DNA of 37,588 bases, taken from Gammaproteobacteria bacterium. GTDB taxonomy: Bacteria; Pseudomonadota; Gammaproteobacteria; Ga0077536. The notes below the pieces were generated by a model. That model ran no database searches. It saw only the letters and a program-made list of their open reading frames with translations, and was not told the DNA's origin. The translations under genes and the position numbers were made by a program. This document shows positions 28,723 through 37,588 of this stretch, in pieces (position 1 is the first letter of the stretch; each line of letters begins with the position of its first letter). The stretch lies in NCBI GenBank assembly GCA_030830685.1, contig JAURMM010000115.1, forward strand, positions 1 through 37,588. The letters run 5' to 3'.

Positions 28723-29193
28723 ATGAATATCAATTTCACGTTGATCTCGCAGGCCGTCTCATTCGCGATTTTTATCTGGTTTACCGCACGTTTCGTGTGG
28801 CCACCGCTGATGAAGGCGGTGGAAGAGCGCCAGAAGAAGATCGCGGACGGACTCGCCGCCGCGGATCAGGGGCAGCAGCAGCTGGCCCAGTCACAGAGCC
28901 GTGCACAGGAAGTGCTCCACGGTGCCAAGCAGCAGAGTCAGGAGCTGGTGGCCAACGCACAAAAGCGCGCTGACGAAATGATCGAGCAGGCCCGCGCCAC
29001 CGCGAAAGTGGAGGGTGAGCGTCAGATAGCCTCCGCCCACGCAACGATCGCGCAGGAGATCCAGCAGGCTCGCGAGACCCTGCGCGGGCAGGTGGCGGCG
29101 CTCGCGCTGGCGGGTGCAGAGCAGGTCCTGATGCGCGAAGTCGATGCCGAGAAACACCGCGAAGTGCTCGAAAAACTTGGCGCACGGCTCTAA
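28723..29193 (+). CDS. atpF: F1Fo ATP synthase subunit b
   Basis: A 156-residue stator subunit, the E. coli length. One N-terminal membrane helix (about 5-27) is followed by a long, charged, Ala/Gln-rich helix that forms the right-handed coiled coil of the peripheral stalk. The C-terminal 25 residues contact delta. A single b gene with no b' homologue is present, so the stalk is a b2 homodimer as in E. coli. Confidence 0.97.
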   Translation: MNINFTLISQAVSFAIFIWFTARFVWPPLMKAVEERQKKIADGLAAADQGQQQLAQSQSRAQEVLHGAKQQSQELVANAQKRADEMIEQARATAKVEGERQIASAHATIAQEIQQARETLRGQVAALALAGAEQVLMREVDAEKHREVLEKLGARL

Positions 29194-29207
29194 GCGAAAG
29201 CAGACAG

Positions 29208-29747
29208 ATGCAAGAGAACCTCACGGTCGCAAGACCCTATGCTCAAGCCGCCTACGAGCAGGCGCGGACCGAGGGCACGCTAGGCGCCTGGTCCGATGCG
29301 CTGGCCTTTCTGGCGGCGCTGGTGGCAGACGAGGACATGCGTCGGCTCATCAACGACCCCAGAGTTGGACGTGAGCGGCTCGCTGAGGCCATCCTCGATA
29401 TCGGCGGCAGCCGTTTTGGCCACACCTTCCGCAACTTCGTGAAGGTTCTGAGCAGCGCCCAGCGGCTGGGCGTCGCAAGCGAAGTCGCCGAATTGTTCGA
29501 GCGCCATCGGGCCGATGCCGAAAATTTCGCGAACGCGGAAATCGTGACGGCCTACCCGCTCACCGCAGAGCAGGAAACCCGTATCGCACAGGCGGTTCAG
29601 CGCAAGCTCGGACGTGAAGTGCGGATTCGCCAGCGGGTGGACCAGAACCTCATCGGGGGTGCGGTGGTCCGCGTCGGTGATTCCGTCTATGACCTGTCGC
29701 TCAAGGGCGGCCTGAACCAGCTCGCAAACCTATTCAATTGGAAATGA
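29208..29747 (+). CDS. atpH: F1Fo ATP synthase subunit delta
   Basis: A 179-residue subunit (E. coli 177). The N-terminal six-helix domain begins with TVARPYAQAAYE, which binds the top of F1, and the C-terminal part holds the family stretch DQNLIGGAVVRVGDSVYDLSLKG. It links the b dimer to the alpha subunit. It starts 14 nt after atpF. Confidence 0.97.
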   Translation: MQENLTVARPYAQAAYEQARTEGTLGAWSDALAFLAALVADEDMRRLINDPRVGRERLAEAILDIGGSRFGHTFRNFVKVLSSAQRLGVASEVAELFERHRADAENFANAEIVTAYPLTAEQETRIAQAVQRKLGREVRIRQRVDQNLIGGAVVRVGDSVYDLSLKGGLNQLANLFNWK

Positions 29748-29803
29748 GCCTGTGCGGCACGGGCCCCTGAGCGCCCGGCCACCGGCAGGAACGAGGACAT
29801 CGC

Positions 29804-31345
29804 ATGCAAATCAGCGCTACTGAAATCAGCGAACTCATCAAGAAGAAGATTCAGGAGTTCGACCTGGCCACCGACGCCCGAACCGAGGGCACCGTGGTCA
29901 GCCTGTCCGATGGTATTGCGCGCATTCACGGCCTGTCAGACGTGATGGCCGGAGAAATGATCGAGTTTCCGGGCAACACTTTCGGCCTCGCGCTGAATCT
30001 GGAGCAGGACTCGGTCGGTGCGGTGATCATGGGCGAGTATCAGCACATCCGCGAAGGTGACATCGTTCGCTGCACCAAGCGCATTCTCGAGGTGCCGGTC
30101 GGTGACGCGCTGCTCGGCCGCGTAGTGAATGCACTGGGGCAGCCCATTGACGGCAAGGGTCCCGTGGACACCCAGCTTTCTTCGCCGATTGAGAAGATTG
30201 CACCCGGCGTGATCTGGCGCAAATCCGTTTCACAGCCCGTGCAGACCGGCCTCAAGTCCATTGACGCCATGGTGCCTGTGGGTCGCGGCCAGCGTGAGTT
30301 GATCATCGGCGATCGCCAGACCGGCAAGACCGCCGTGGCAGTCGACGCGATCATCAACCAGAAGGGCACCGGCATCAAATGCATCTACGTCGCGATCGGG
30401 CAGAAGGCTTCCTCGATCAACAACGTGATTCGAAAGCTGGAAGAGCACGGCGCGATGGACCACACCATCATCGTTGCCGCCAGCGCTTCCGAGTCCGCCG
30501 CGCTCCAGTACATCGCCCCTTACTCCGGCTGTGCCATGGGCGAGTACTTCCGTGACTCCGGTCAGGATGCCCTGATCATTTACGATGATCTGACCAAGCA
30601 GGCCTGGGCCTATCGTCAGGTGTCCTTGCTGCTGCGCCGTCCACCGGGTCGCGAAGCCTACCCCGGCGACGTCTTCTATCTCCATTCCCGCCTCCTCGAG
30701 CGTGCCGCACGCGTGAATGAGGAATATGTGGAGAAGGAAACCAACGGGAGAGTGAAGGGCAAGACAGGGTCATTGACGGCTTTGCCCATCATCGAGACCC
30801 AGGCGGGCGACGTCTCGGCGTTCGTGCCGACCAACGTGATTTCGATCACGGACGGCCAGATCTATCTGGAAACCAACCTCTTCAACTCCGGGTTCCGGCC
30901 CGCGATCAATGCCGGTCTGTCGGTTTCGCGTGTGGGCGGTGCGGCCCAGACGAGCATAATCAAGAAGCTGGGCGGAGGCGTACGTCTCGCGCTTGCCCAG
31001 TACCGCGAGCTGGCGGCGTTCGCTCAGTTCGCCTCTGACCTCGACGAAGCTACCCGCAAGCAGCTCGACCGTGGGCAGCGGGTGATGGAGCTGATGAAGC
31101 AGAAGCAGTACACGCCACTCTCGGTTGCCGAAATGGCAGTCTCGCTCTACGCGGTGGACCGCGGTTTCCTCGATGATGTGGAAGTGAAGAAGGTCGGACC
31201 TTTCGAGGCCGCTCTGCACGGATACATGAACAGCGCCAAGGCCGACTTGATGAAGAAAATCAACGACACCGGCGACTTTGGCGCAGACATCGACAAGGCC
31301 TTGAACGAAGCCATCGGCCAGTTCAAGCAGACTCAGACCTGGTAA
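29804..31345 (+). CDS. atpA: F1Fo ATP synthase subunit alpha
   Basis: A 513-residue subunit, the E. coli length, with N-terminal beta barrel, nucleotide domain and C-terminal helices. The P-loop GDRQTGKT is at 169-176, and the arginine finger lies in [12 protein letters not shown] (about 373). It binds non-catalytic nucleotide and completes the catalytic sites on beta. It follows atpH by 56 nt with GAGG before the ATG. Confidence 0.99.
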   Translation: MQISATEISELIKKKIQEFDLATDARTEGTVVSLSDGIARIHGLSDVMAGEMIEFPGNTFGLALNLEQDSVGAVIMGEYQHIREGDIVRCTKRILEVPVGDALLGRVVNALGQPIDGKGPVDTQLSSPIEKIAPGVIWRKSVSQPVQTGLKSIDAMVPVGRGQRELIIGDRQTGKTAVAVDAIINQKGTGIKCIYVAIGQKASSINNVIRKLEEHGAMDHTIIVAASASESAALQYIAPYSGCAMGEYFRDSGQDALIIYDDLTKQAWAYRQVSLLLRRPPGREAYPGDVFYLHSRLLERAARVNEEYVEKETNGRVKGKTGSLTALPIIETQAGDVSAFVPTNVISITDGQIYLETNLFNSGFRPAINAGLSVSRVGGAAQTSIIKKLGGGVRLALAQYRELAAFAQFASDLDEATRKQLDRGQRVMELMKQKQYTPLSVAEMAVSLYAVDRGFLDDVEVKKVGPFEAALHGYMNSAKADLMKKINDTGDFGADIDKALNEAIGQFKQTQTW

Positions 31346-31367
31346 CGCCTGAACCAAGGAATCCCCG

Positions 31368-32228
31368 ATGGCTGTAGGCAAAGAAATCCGGGTCAAGATC
31401 GCGAGCGTTCAGAACACGCAGAAGATCACCCGTGCGATGGAGATGGTGGCGACGAGCAAGATGCGCAAGGCGCAGGACCGCATGCGGGCCACCCGGCCCT
31501 ATGCGGAGAAGATGCGCAATGTGATCGCTCACGTCGCCGAATCGAACTCCGAGTACCGACATCCCTTCCTGGTGTCGCGCCCGGTGCGTCGCGTCGGCGT
31601 CATCGTCGTGTCCACGGACCGTGGTTTGTGTGGTGGCCTCAACTCGAACCTCTTTCGCCAGTTGATCCAGCAAATCAAGCGCTGGCAGGCAGAGCAGGTG
31701 GAGTTCGAATTCTGCACGGTGGGACGCAAGGCTGCGCAGTTCTTCCAGCGCATCGGGGGCAAGGTCACCGGCCAGGTGAGCAAGCTGGGTGACCAGCCGC
31801 ACATCGAGCAGCTTATCGGTGCGGTGAAGATCATGCTGGATGCCTACATGAATGGCTCGATAGACCAGATTCATGTTGCGTCCAACGACTTCGTGAACTC
31901 TATGACGCAGAAGCCGATGCTTGAGCAGCTCGTGCCGCTGAAGGCGCAGGAAGACAGTTCCCTCCCGTCGCACTGGGACTACATCTACGAACCCCAGGCG
32001 GAGGAGGTCATGGATCATCTCCTGACGCGATACATCGAGTCGCTGGTGTACCAGCGCGTGGTCGAGAACATCGCCTGCGAACAGGCAGCGCGTATGGTGG
32101 CCATGAAGAGCACCTCAGACAATGCGGGCAAGCTCATCAAGGAGCTCCAGCTCATTTACAACAAGGCCCGCCAGGCCGCGATCACGCAGGAGCTTGCCGA
32201 AATCGTCGGCGGCGCCGCGGCAGTCTGA
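31368..32228 (+). CDS. atpG: F1Fo ATP synthase subunit gamma
   Basis: A 286-residue rotor shaft (E. coli 287). The N-terminal helix ([20 protein letters not shown]) and the C-terminal helix ([20 protein letters not shown]) form the coiled coil that turns inside the alpha-beta ring. The central Rossmann-like part has [11 protein letters not shown] (about 82-92). It lies 22 nt after atpA. Confidence 0.98.
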   Translation: MAVGKEIRVKIASVQNTQKITRAMEMVATSKMRKAQDRMRATRPYAEKMRNVIAHVAESNSEYRHPFLVSRPVRRVGVIVVSTDRGLCGGLNSNLFRQLIQQIKRWQAEQVEFEFCTVGRKAAQFFQRIGGKVTGQVSKLGDQPHIEQLIGAVKIMLDAYMNGSIDQIHVASNDFVNSMTQKPMLEQLVPLKAQEDSSLPSHWDYIYEPQAEEVMDHLLTRYIESLVYQRVVENIACEQAARMVAMKSTSDNAGKLIKELQLIYNKARQAAITQELAEIVGGAAAV

Positions 32229-33653
<1,425 letters not shown>

Positions 33654-33677
33654 TCCCACGAAGCGGAGCACAGACCC

Positions 33678-34100
33678 ATGTCCAGCATCCATGTCGACAT
33701 CGTGAGTGCCGAGCGCGAAATTTTCTCGGGCGACGCGGCCATGGTCTTTGCGCCCGCCCTGCTTGGCGAGGTGGGTATCGCACCCGGGCACGCGGCCATG
33801 CTGACCCGCATGGGGCCGGGTGAAGTGCGTGTTCAGCTTCCCAGCGGCGAACAGCAGACCTTCTACGTTTCCGGAGGGATGCTGGAGGTGCAGCCGAAGG
33901 TAGTCACGGTGCTCTCCGATACCGCCATCAGGGCCCATGACCTGGACGAGGCTGCGGTCCTGAAGGCCAAGCAGGAAGCGGAGGAGCTTCTCAAGGATCG
34001 GTCCGACAAGCTCGACATCGCCAAGGCCCAGATCGAGATTGCCGAGCTGGCTGCACAGCTGCAGACCATCCAGCGCCTGCGGCGCCGGGCAGGGGGCTAG
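33678..34100 (+). CDS. atpC: F1Fo ATP synthase subunit epsilon
   Basis: A 140-residue subunit (E. coli 139) with an N-terminal beta sandwich (to about 86), with PGHAAMLT and VSGGMLEV in it. Two C-terminal helices follow that can extend to inhibit ATP hydrolysis. It is the last atp gene, followed after 59 nt by a terminator. Confidence 0.97.
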   Translation: MSSIHVDIVSAEREIFSGDAAMVFAPALLGEVGIAPGHAAMLTRMGPGEVRVQLPSGEQQTFYVSGGMLEVQPKVVTVLSDTAIRAHDLDEAAVLKAKQEAEELLKDRSDKLDIAKAQIEIAELAAQLQTIQRLRRRAGG

Positions 34101-34159
34101 GACACTCGCGAGGCCCAAGCATCGGCGGCAGCTGGCCGCTCAAACATGCAACTCGCAGC

Positions 34160-34181
34160 AAAGGCCTCTCCGGAGGCCTTT
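34160..34181 (+). terminator. Intrinsic terminator of the atp operon
   Basis: AAAGGCCTC and GAGGCCTTT form a perfect 9-bp stem with a TCCG loop. The stem ends in T residues and is followed by CGACTTTT. It lies between atpC and glmU. Confidence 0.8.
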
Positions 34182-34246
34182 CGACTTTTCGGGCGCTGAA
34201 TTTCCGCTTCTGCTGTGCAGGGTGTGCGGGGCATCCAAACGCCGAC

Positions 34247-34252
34247 TATGAT
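34247..34252 (+). promoter_or_regulatory. Candidate glmU minus-10 box
   Basis: TATGAT (5 of 6) lies 30 nt before the glmU ATG, after the atp terminator. No good minus-35 box is seen. Confidence 0.3.
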
Positions 34253-34282
34253 CGGGCCGCGAGTCTGGAGGTACGGAACGCT

Positions 34283-35647
34283 ATGGATCTTTGCGTATGC
34301 ATTCTGGCGGCAGGGCAGGGCAAGCGGATGAATTCCAGTCTGCCCAAGGTACTGCACCCGATCGGCGGGCAGCCCATGATTGGCCATGTCCTGGTGGCTG
34401 CCTCTCAGCTCACCACGGCTCGTCCCGTCATCATTCACGGGCATGGCGGTGCCCAGCTACAGGCCTTCTACGCGAACCATGATCTGATTTGGGTGGCCCA
34501 GGAAGCGCAACTCGGCACTGGTCACGCGATGCTGCAGGCTCTCCCGGTGTTGCCTTCCGATGCACTGGTTCTGATCCTTTATGGCGACGTGCCGCTGTTG
34601 TCGGTTCCCACACTCAGACGCTTGGTCAACGCTGCCGAGGCTGACGGATTTTCCCTGCTCACCGTCACGCTCGATGACCCCTCCGGTTACGGCAGGATCG
34701 TGCGCGATGCGCATGGGCACATCTTGCGCATAGTGGAACACAAGGACGCCAGTGCGGATGAGTTGCGTCTGCGCGAGGTGAACACCGGAATCATGGCCAT
34801 ACGCGCCGAGTTCCTCCATCGCTGGTTGCCGGCGCTGCGCAGTGAGAATGCGCAGGGCGAGTACTACCTCACTGACTGCGTGGCGATGGCCGTGGAGGCG
34901 GGTATCCCGGTGGCGGGCGTCACCGCGGCCAATGCGGTGGAAGTGACCGGCGTGAATGACCGCCAGCAGCAAGCCATGCTTGAGCGTGCATTCCAACGAA
35001 TTCAAGCAGAGGAGCTCATGCGAGGGGGCGTCACGCTGCGCGACCCGGCGCGCGTCGACATTCGTGGTGAACTTGTGTGTGGCAGAGACGTTTGCGTGGA
35101 CGTGAATGTCGTTTTCGAGGGCAGGGTGGTGCTTGGCGACGGTGTCCGTATCGGTCCCGGTTGCTTCATTCGCGAGGCGGTGCTCAGCGAGGGCGTTGAG
35201 GTTCTGGCCAATACGGTATTGGAGCAGGCCACTGTGGGGGCCAACAGCAAGATAGGGCCGTTTGCGCGCATTCGCCCCGAGACCGTGCTCGGCCCCGACG
35301 TGCATATCGGCAACTTTGTCGAGGTCAAGAAATCCGCGATTGCCGCGGGCAGCAAGGTCAATCACCTGTCCTACATCGGAGATGCCGAGATCGGTCAGGC
35401 GGTGAATGTGGGTGCTGGCACCATCACCTGCAACTACGATGGCGCGTACAAACACCGCACGGTGATCGAGGATGAGGCTTTCATCGGCTCGGACACCCAG
35501 CTGGTCGCACCGGTAAGGGTAGGCAAGGGTGCAACCGTGGCTGCGGGCACTACCGTGACTGAAGATGTGGAACCCGGCCGACTCGTGATCAGCCGTGTTC
35601 GCCAGAAAACAATTGCGGGCTATCAACGCCCCCGCAAGAACAAGTAA
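34283..35647 (+). CDS. glmU: Bifunctional GlmU: glucosamine-1-phosphate acetyltransferase / GlcNAc-1-P uridyltransferase
   Basis: A 454-residue enzyme (E. coli 456). The N-terminal uridyltransferase has LAAGQGKRM (8-16), the metal Asp in YGDVPLL and GYGRIVRD. After a linker helix, the C-terminal left-handed beta-helix has hexapeptide repeats, FVEVKKS, and the acetyl-CoA site NVGAGTITCNYDG. It acetylates GlcN-1-P and then makes UDP-GlcNAc for peptidoglycan and LPS. GGAGG at 34267-34271 precedes the ATG. glmS, often next to it, is not here; rraA follows after 9 nt. Confidence 0.98.
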   Translation: MDLCVCILAAGQGKRMNSSLPKVLHPIGGQPMIGHVLVAASQLTTARPVIIHGHGGAQLQAFYANHDLIWVAQEAQLGTGHAMLQALPVLPSDALVLILYGDVPLLSVPTLRRLVNAAEADGFSLLTVTLDDPSGYGRIVRDAHGHILRIVEHKDASADELRLREVNTGIMAIRAEFLHRWLPALRSENAQGEYYLTDCVAMAVEAGIPVAGVTAANAVEVTGVNDRQQQAMLERAFQRIQAEELMRGGVTLRDPARVDIRGELVCGRDVCVDVNVVFEGRVVLGDGVRIGPGCFIREAVLSEGVEVLANTVLEQATVGANSKIGPFARIRPETVLGPDVHIGNFVEVKKSAIAAGSKVNHLSYIGDAEIGQAVNVGAGTITCNYDGAYKHRTVIEDEAFIGSDTQLVAPVRVGKGATVAAGTTVTEDVEPGRLVISRVRQKTIAGYQRPRKNK

Positions 35648-35656
35648 GGATCCCCG

Positions 35657-36136
35657 ATGAGCAAAGCACTGGCCGATCTTTATGACGAACACGGTGAGGC
35701 GCTGCGGGTTGCCGCACCGCTCTTTCGAGACTACGGCGGGAGGCTCGTGTTCGAGGGACCTGTCTGTATCCTCAAGGTCTTTGAGGACAACACCCTGGTC
35801 CGCGCCATGCTCGAGCAACCCGGTGAAGCAAGGGTGCTTGTGGTGGATGGCGGTGGTTCCATGCGTTGTGCACTGGTTGGCGATCAGCTCGGCGAGCTGG
35901 CTGTGAAGAACGCTTGGGCGGGCCTTGTGGTCTACGGCTGCGTGCGGGATTCCGAAGCACTGATGCAGCTCCCAGTCGGCATCAAGGCGCTGGGCAGCAA
36001 TCCGCGCAAGAGCGTCCGCCGCGGAGAGGGAGTGCAGGACATCCCGGTCCGCTTTGCGGAAATTTGCATCCAGCCCGGCGACTACCTCTATGCAGACCGT
36101 GACGGCATCATCGTCGCGGATCGAAAGCTCGGCTGA
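35657..36136 (+). CDS. rraA: Regulator of ribonuclease E activity A (RraA)
   Basis: A 159-residue RraA-fold protein (E. coli 161). The signature region reads [20 protein letters not shown], followed by CVRDSEAL. E. coli RraA binds RNase E and blocks mRNA decay. Related proteins are aldolases that need an acidic residue after R-D-X2; here that position is Ala, so the regulator role is more likely than the aldolase role. AAGGA lies 6 nt before the ATG. It sits 9 nt after glmU and 11 nt before the amidase gene. Confidence 0.92.
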   Translation: MSKALADLYDEHGEALRVAAPLFRDYGGRLVFEGPVCILKVFEDNTLVRAMLEQPGEARVLVVDGGGSMRCALVGDQLGELAVKNAWAGLVVYGCVRDSEALMQLPVGIKALGSNPRKSVRRGEGVQDIPVRFAEICIQPGDYLYADRDGIIVADRKLG

Positions 36137-36147
36137 AGGGCGCAGCA

Positions 36148-36972
36148 ATGTCGGCTTTCAAGGTGGCCTGTGTCCAGAATTGCGCTGAGGATGATCTCGA
36201 CCGCAATCTTGCTGATGCGGTAACGCTCTGCCGGGAAGCTGCGCGGGCCGGCGCGGAGCTCATCTGCCTGCCCGAAAATTTCAGCTGCCTCGAAGAGCGC
36301 GACGAGCTTTATCTGGCCCGCGGATATACCGAAGAAGCTCATCCCGCCCTGCCGATGCTCGCAGCGCTGGCACGTGAATTGGGTGTCCACCTGGCATTGG
36401 GATCACTCACCATCCGCATCGGCCAGGAGAAGGTTGCCAACCGGAGTTACCTCCTGTCCCCAGACGGTCAGCGTCTGGCGGAATACGACAAGATCCATCT
36501 TTTCGATGTTCGTCTGCGCAACGGTGAGTACTACCGCGAATCACGCGTGGTGCAACCCGGAAACTGCGCGTCCCTGGTCAATCTGCCTTGGGGCAGGCTG
36601 GGCCTGTCGATTTGCTATGACGTGCGTTTTCCTTACCTCTATCGGGGCTTGGCGCAGGCCGGTGCAGACTTTCTCGCGATACCGGCTGCTTTCACGCATA
36701 CCACCGGCCTCGCGCATTGGCATGTGCTGGTACGGGCGCGGGCAATCGAGACCGGCTGCTATGTGTTCGCGGCGGGTCAGTGCGGAACTCGGCGATGGGG
36801 ACGGCGGACATTCGGACACTCACTGATCGTCGACCCTTGGGGGGAGGTGTTGGCCGATGGCGGCACTGACCCCGGCTTCATCCTGGCCGACGTGGAAACA
36901 TCCAAGGTTGAAGACGCACGCGCCATGATTCCTGCCTTGCAGCACGATCGGGAGATTGCGGGCCCCGGCTGA
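36148..36972 (+). CDS. Carbon-nitrogen hydrolase (Nit1/omega-amidase-like)
   Basis: A 274-residue nitrilase-superfamily amidase with the catalytic triad Glu43 (LPENF), Lys115 (YDKIHLFD) and Cys156 (ICYDVRFP). The YDKIHLFD and CYDVRFP spellings are those of the Nit1/Nit2 branch, whose members remove deaminated glutathione or alpha-ketoglutaramate, both forms of metabolite repair. I cannot choose between the two. It is 11 nt after rraA and probably cotranscribed with glmU. Confidence 0.92.
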   Translation: MSAFKVACVQNCAEDDLDRNLADAVTLCREAARAGAELICLPENFSCLEERDELYLARGYTEEAHPALPMLAALARELGVHLALGSLTIRIGQEKVANRSYLLSPDGQRLAEYDKIHLFDVRLRNGEYYRESRVVQPGNCASLVNLPWGRLGLSICYDVRFPYLYRGLAQAGADFLAIPAAFTHTTGLAHWHVLVRARAIETGCYVFAAGQCGTRRWGRRTFGHSLIVDPWGEVLADGGTDPGFILADVETSKVEDARAMIPALQHDREIAGPG

Positions 36973-36984
36973 ATCCAGATTCAG
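36969..36984 (+). terminator. Palindrome over the amidase stop codon
   Basis: CTGAATC and GATTCAG form a perfect inverted repeat with a 2-nt spacer that includes the TGA stop. It may be a 3'-end hairpin or an operator for the following PepSY-response regulator genes. No T-run follows. Confidence 0.3.
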
Positions 36985-37071
36985 TCACGATTAACCGGCG
37001 TTCAAGCAGGCTCTTCCGCCTCAGCCGGGATCTGATCCGGCCATGAGTGTGTACCCCTTGTGCCTCTGGGT

Positions 37072-37077
37072 TAAAAT
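37072..37077 (+). promoter_or_regulatory. Candidate minus-10 box before the PepSY-like gene
   Basis: TAAAAT (5 of 6) lies just 7 nt before the ATG at 37085. If used, transcription would begin at or next to that start codon. No good minus-35 box is seen. Confidence 0.3.
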
Positions 37078-37084
37078 TTCCTGC

Positions 37085-37384
37085 ATGCTGAGCATCGTCA
37101 GACTCGCTCCCCTCCTGATTTCCCTCCTTGGGGCTGTGGCACCGGGGTTGGTGAAGGCGCAGGAGGTTTACCTGCCTCCGATGGACAGGTCCGGCATGAT
37201 GCCTGGCCATGACTTTGGCGCCGACCACGCGGCAGCGCGCGCGCGCGAGGAAACCGGTGGCAGGGTGCTGGATGTGCGTCCTCTGCAGGAAGGCCTCGAC
37301 GGGGCCTATGAAGTCCGAATCCTGCTTGATGAAGGACGCGTGCGGCGTATTCGTGTCGACTCTGCGGCCGGACAGGCGCGCTGA
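37085..37384 (+). CDS. Small secreted PepSY-like protein
   Basis: A 99-residue protein. The N-terminus (1-25) is a signal peptide with Arg6 and a hydrophobic core, cut probably after VKA before QEVYLP. The rest has a short PepSY-like stretch (GRVLDVRPLQEG then AYEVRILLDEGRVRRIRVDS) of one helix and two to three strands, as in small periplasmic PepSY proteins. I chose the ATG at 37085, which gives a normal signal peptide. An ATG at 37043 would add 14 residues, and neither has a clear ribosome binding site. Such genes often precede two-component systems, and a response regulator starts 20 nt after it. The role is unknown. Confidence 0.75.
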   Translation: MLSIVRLAPLLISLLGAVAPGLVKAQEVYLPPMDRSGMMPGHDFGADHAAARAREETGGRVLDVRPLQEGLDGAYEVRILLDEGRVRRIRVDSAAGQAR

Positions 37385-37404
37385 GCAGCTTAGCGGGGAG
37401 CCCT

Positions 37405-37588
37405 GTGCGCATATTGATTGTCGAGGACGAACCTCAGCTCCGCCAAGGTCTTGCGACCAGCCTGCGCGCCGAGGGCTTCGCGGTCGATCTCGCCGCCAAT
37501 GGACGAGACGGACTCTTCGCAGGCAACGAATACCCGATCGATCTGGCCGTCGTTGACCTGGGTTTGCCTGATCTGTCCGGCACTGAAC
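37405..37588 (+). CDS. OmpR/PhoP-type response regulator (partial, 3' end cut)
   Basis: The first 61 codons of a receiver domain start at a GTG at 37405, after GGGGAG at 37395-37400, and run off the right edge. Residues 7-9 (EDE) are the acidic pocket, and Asp51 in VVDLGLPD is the phospho-acceptor. The opening RILIVEDEPQLRQGL is that of OmpR-family regulators like PhoP/QseB. The DNA-binding domain and the expected kinase lie outside the window. It is probably cotranscribed with the PepSY-like gene. Confidence 0.88.
   Translation, partial: MRILIVEDEPQLRQGLATSLRAEGFAVDLAANGRDGLFAGNEYPIDLAVVDLGLPDLSGTE

Noticed and set aside
34457..36148. A 563-codon open frame on the minus strand across glmU and rraA
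   Set aside because: It is antisense to two well-recognised genes, its translation matches no family I know, and GC-rich codon bias readily creates such frames.

Overview
The window looks like about 37.6 kb of a GC-rich chromosome from a gammaproteobacterium. Rho (419 aa), GlnA (469 aa), MnmG (629 aa), AtpA (513 aa) and AtpF (156 aa) match the Escherichia coli protein lengths exactly. Several gene pairs follow Pseudomonas or E. coli order: tesA beside a YbbA/YbbP transporter, trxA-rho, glyQ-glyS-gmhB-plsC, mnmG-rsmG-parA-parB-atpI-atpBEFHAGDC-glmU. I cannot name the genus. Nearly everything is core chromosomal content. I saw no phage, insertion sequence, CRISPR array, tRNA or rRNA.

Layout from left to right. 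A YbbP-like FtsX permease (cut by the left edge) and its YbbA-like ATPase diverge from tesA, a Zn-ribbon Nudix hydrolase and a HIT protein (1-4.34 kb). Then rho and trxA lie on the minus strand, followed by the lipoprotein lptM and lysA on the plus strand (4.4-7.8 kb). A nitrogen block follows, glnA then ntrB-ntrC (8.15-12.3 kb). A well formed glnA control region has a sigma-54 promoter, a sigma-70 minus-10 box and two NtrC-like sites 31 bp apart. On the minus strand come hemB, plsC, gmhB, glyS and glyQ (12.3-17.7 kb), read as one operon from glyQ. Next is a minus-strand four-gene cassette (17.75-22.45 kb): ABC ATPase, ABC-2 permease, GldG-like auxiliary protein and DUF4340 protein. From 22.69 kb to the right edge everything is on the plus strand: mnmG-rsmG, parA-parB, the nine-gene ATP synthase operon, glmU-rraA-nitrilase-family amidase, and finally a small secreted PepSY-like protein with an OmpR-type response regulator cut by the right edge.

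How the parts work together. glnA, ntrB and ntrC form the nitrogen-responsive glutamine synthetase circuit. glyQ-glyS supplies glycyl-tRNA, while gmhB and plsC feed the envelope (LPS heptose and phosphatidic acid) and hemB feeds heme. mnmG and rsmG modify translation RNAs, parAB segregates the origin region, and the atp operon encodes the proton-driven F1Fo synthase. glmU makes UDP-GlcNAc for cell wall and LPS.

The least understood element is the four-gene GldA/F/G-like ABC cassette with its DUF4340 partner. It occupies the place where Pseudomonas-type chromosomes keep the origin core (mnmE, yidC, rnpA, rpmH, dnaA, dnaN, recF, gyrB) between mnmG and the glyQS cluster. It is the best candidate here for a poorly described system, although its component families are known. 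The other points of interest are regulatory: the trxA-rho leader, the glnA control region, the atpE leader, and several palindromes sitting on stop codons or between divergent genes.
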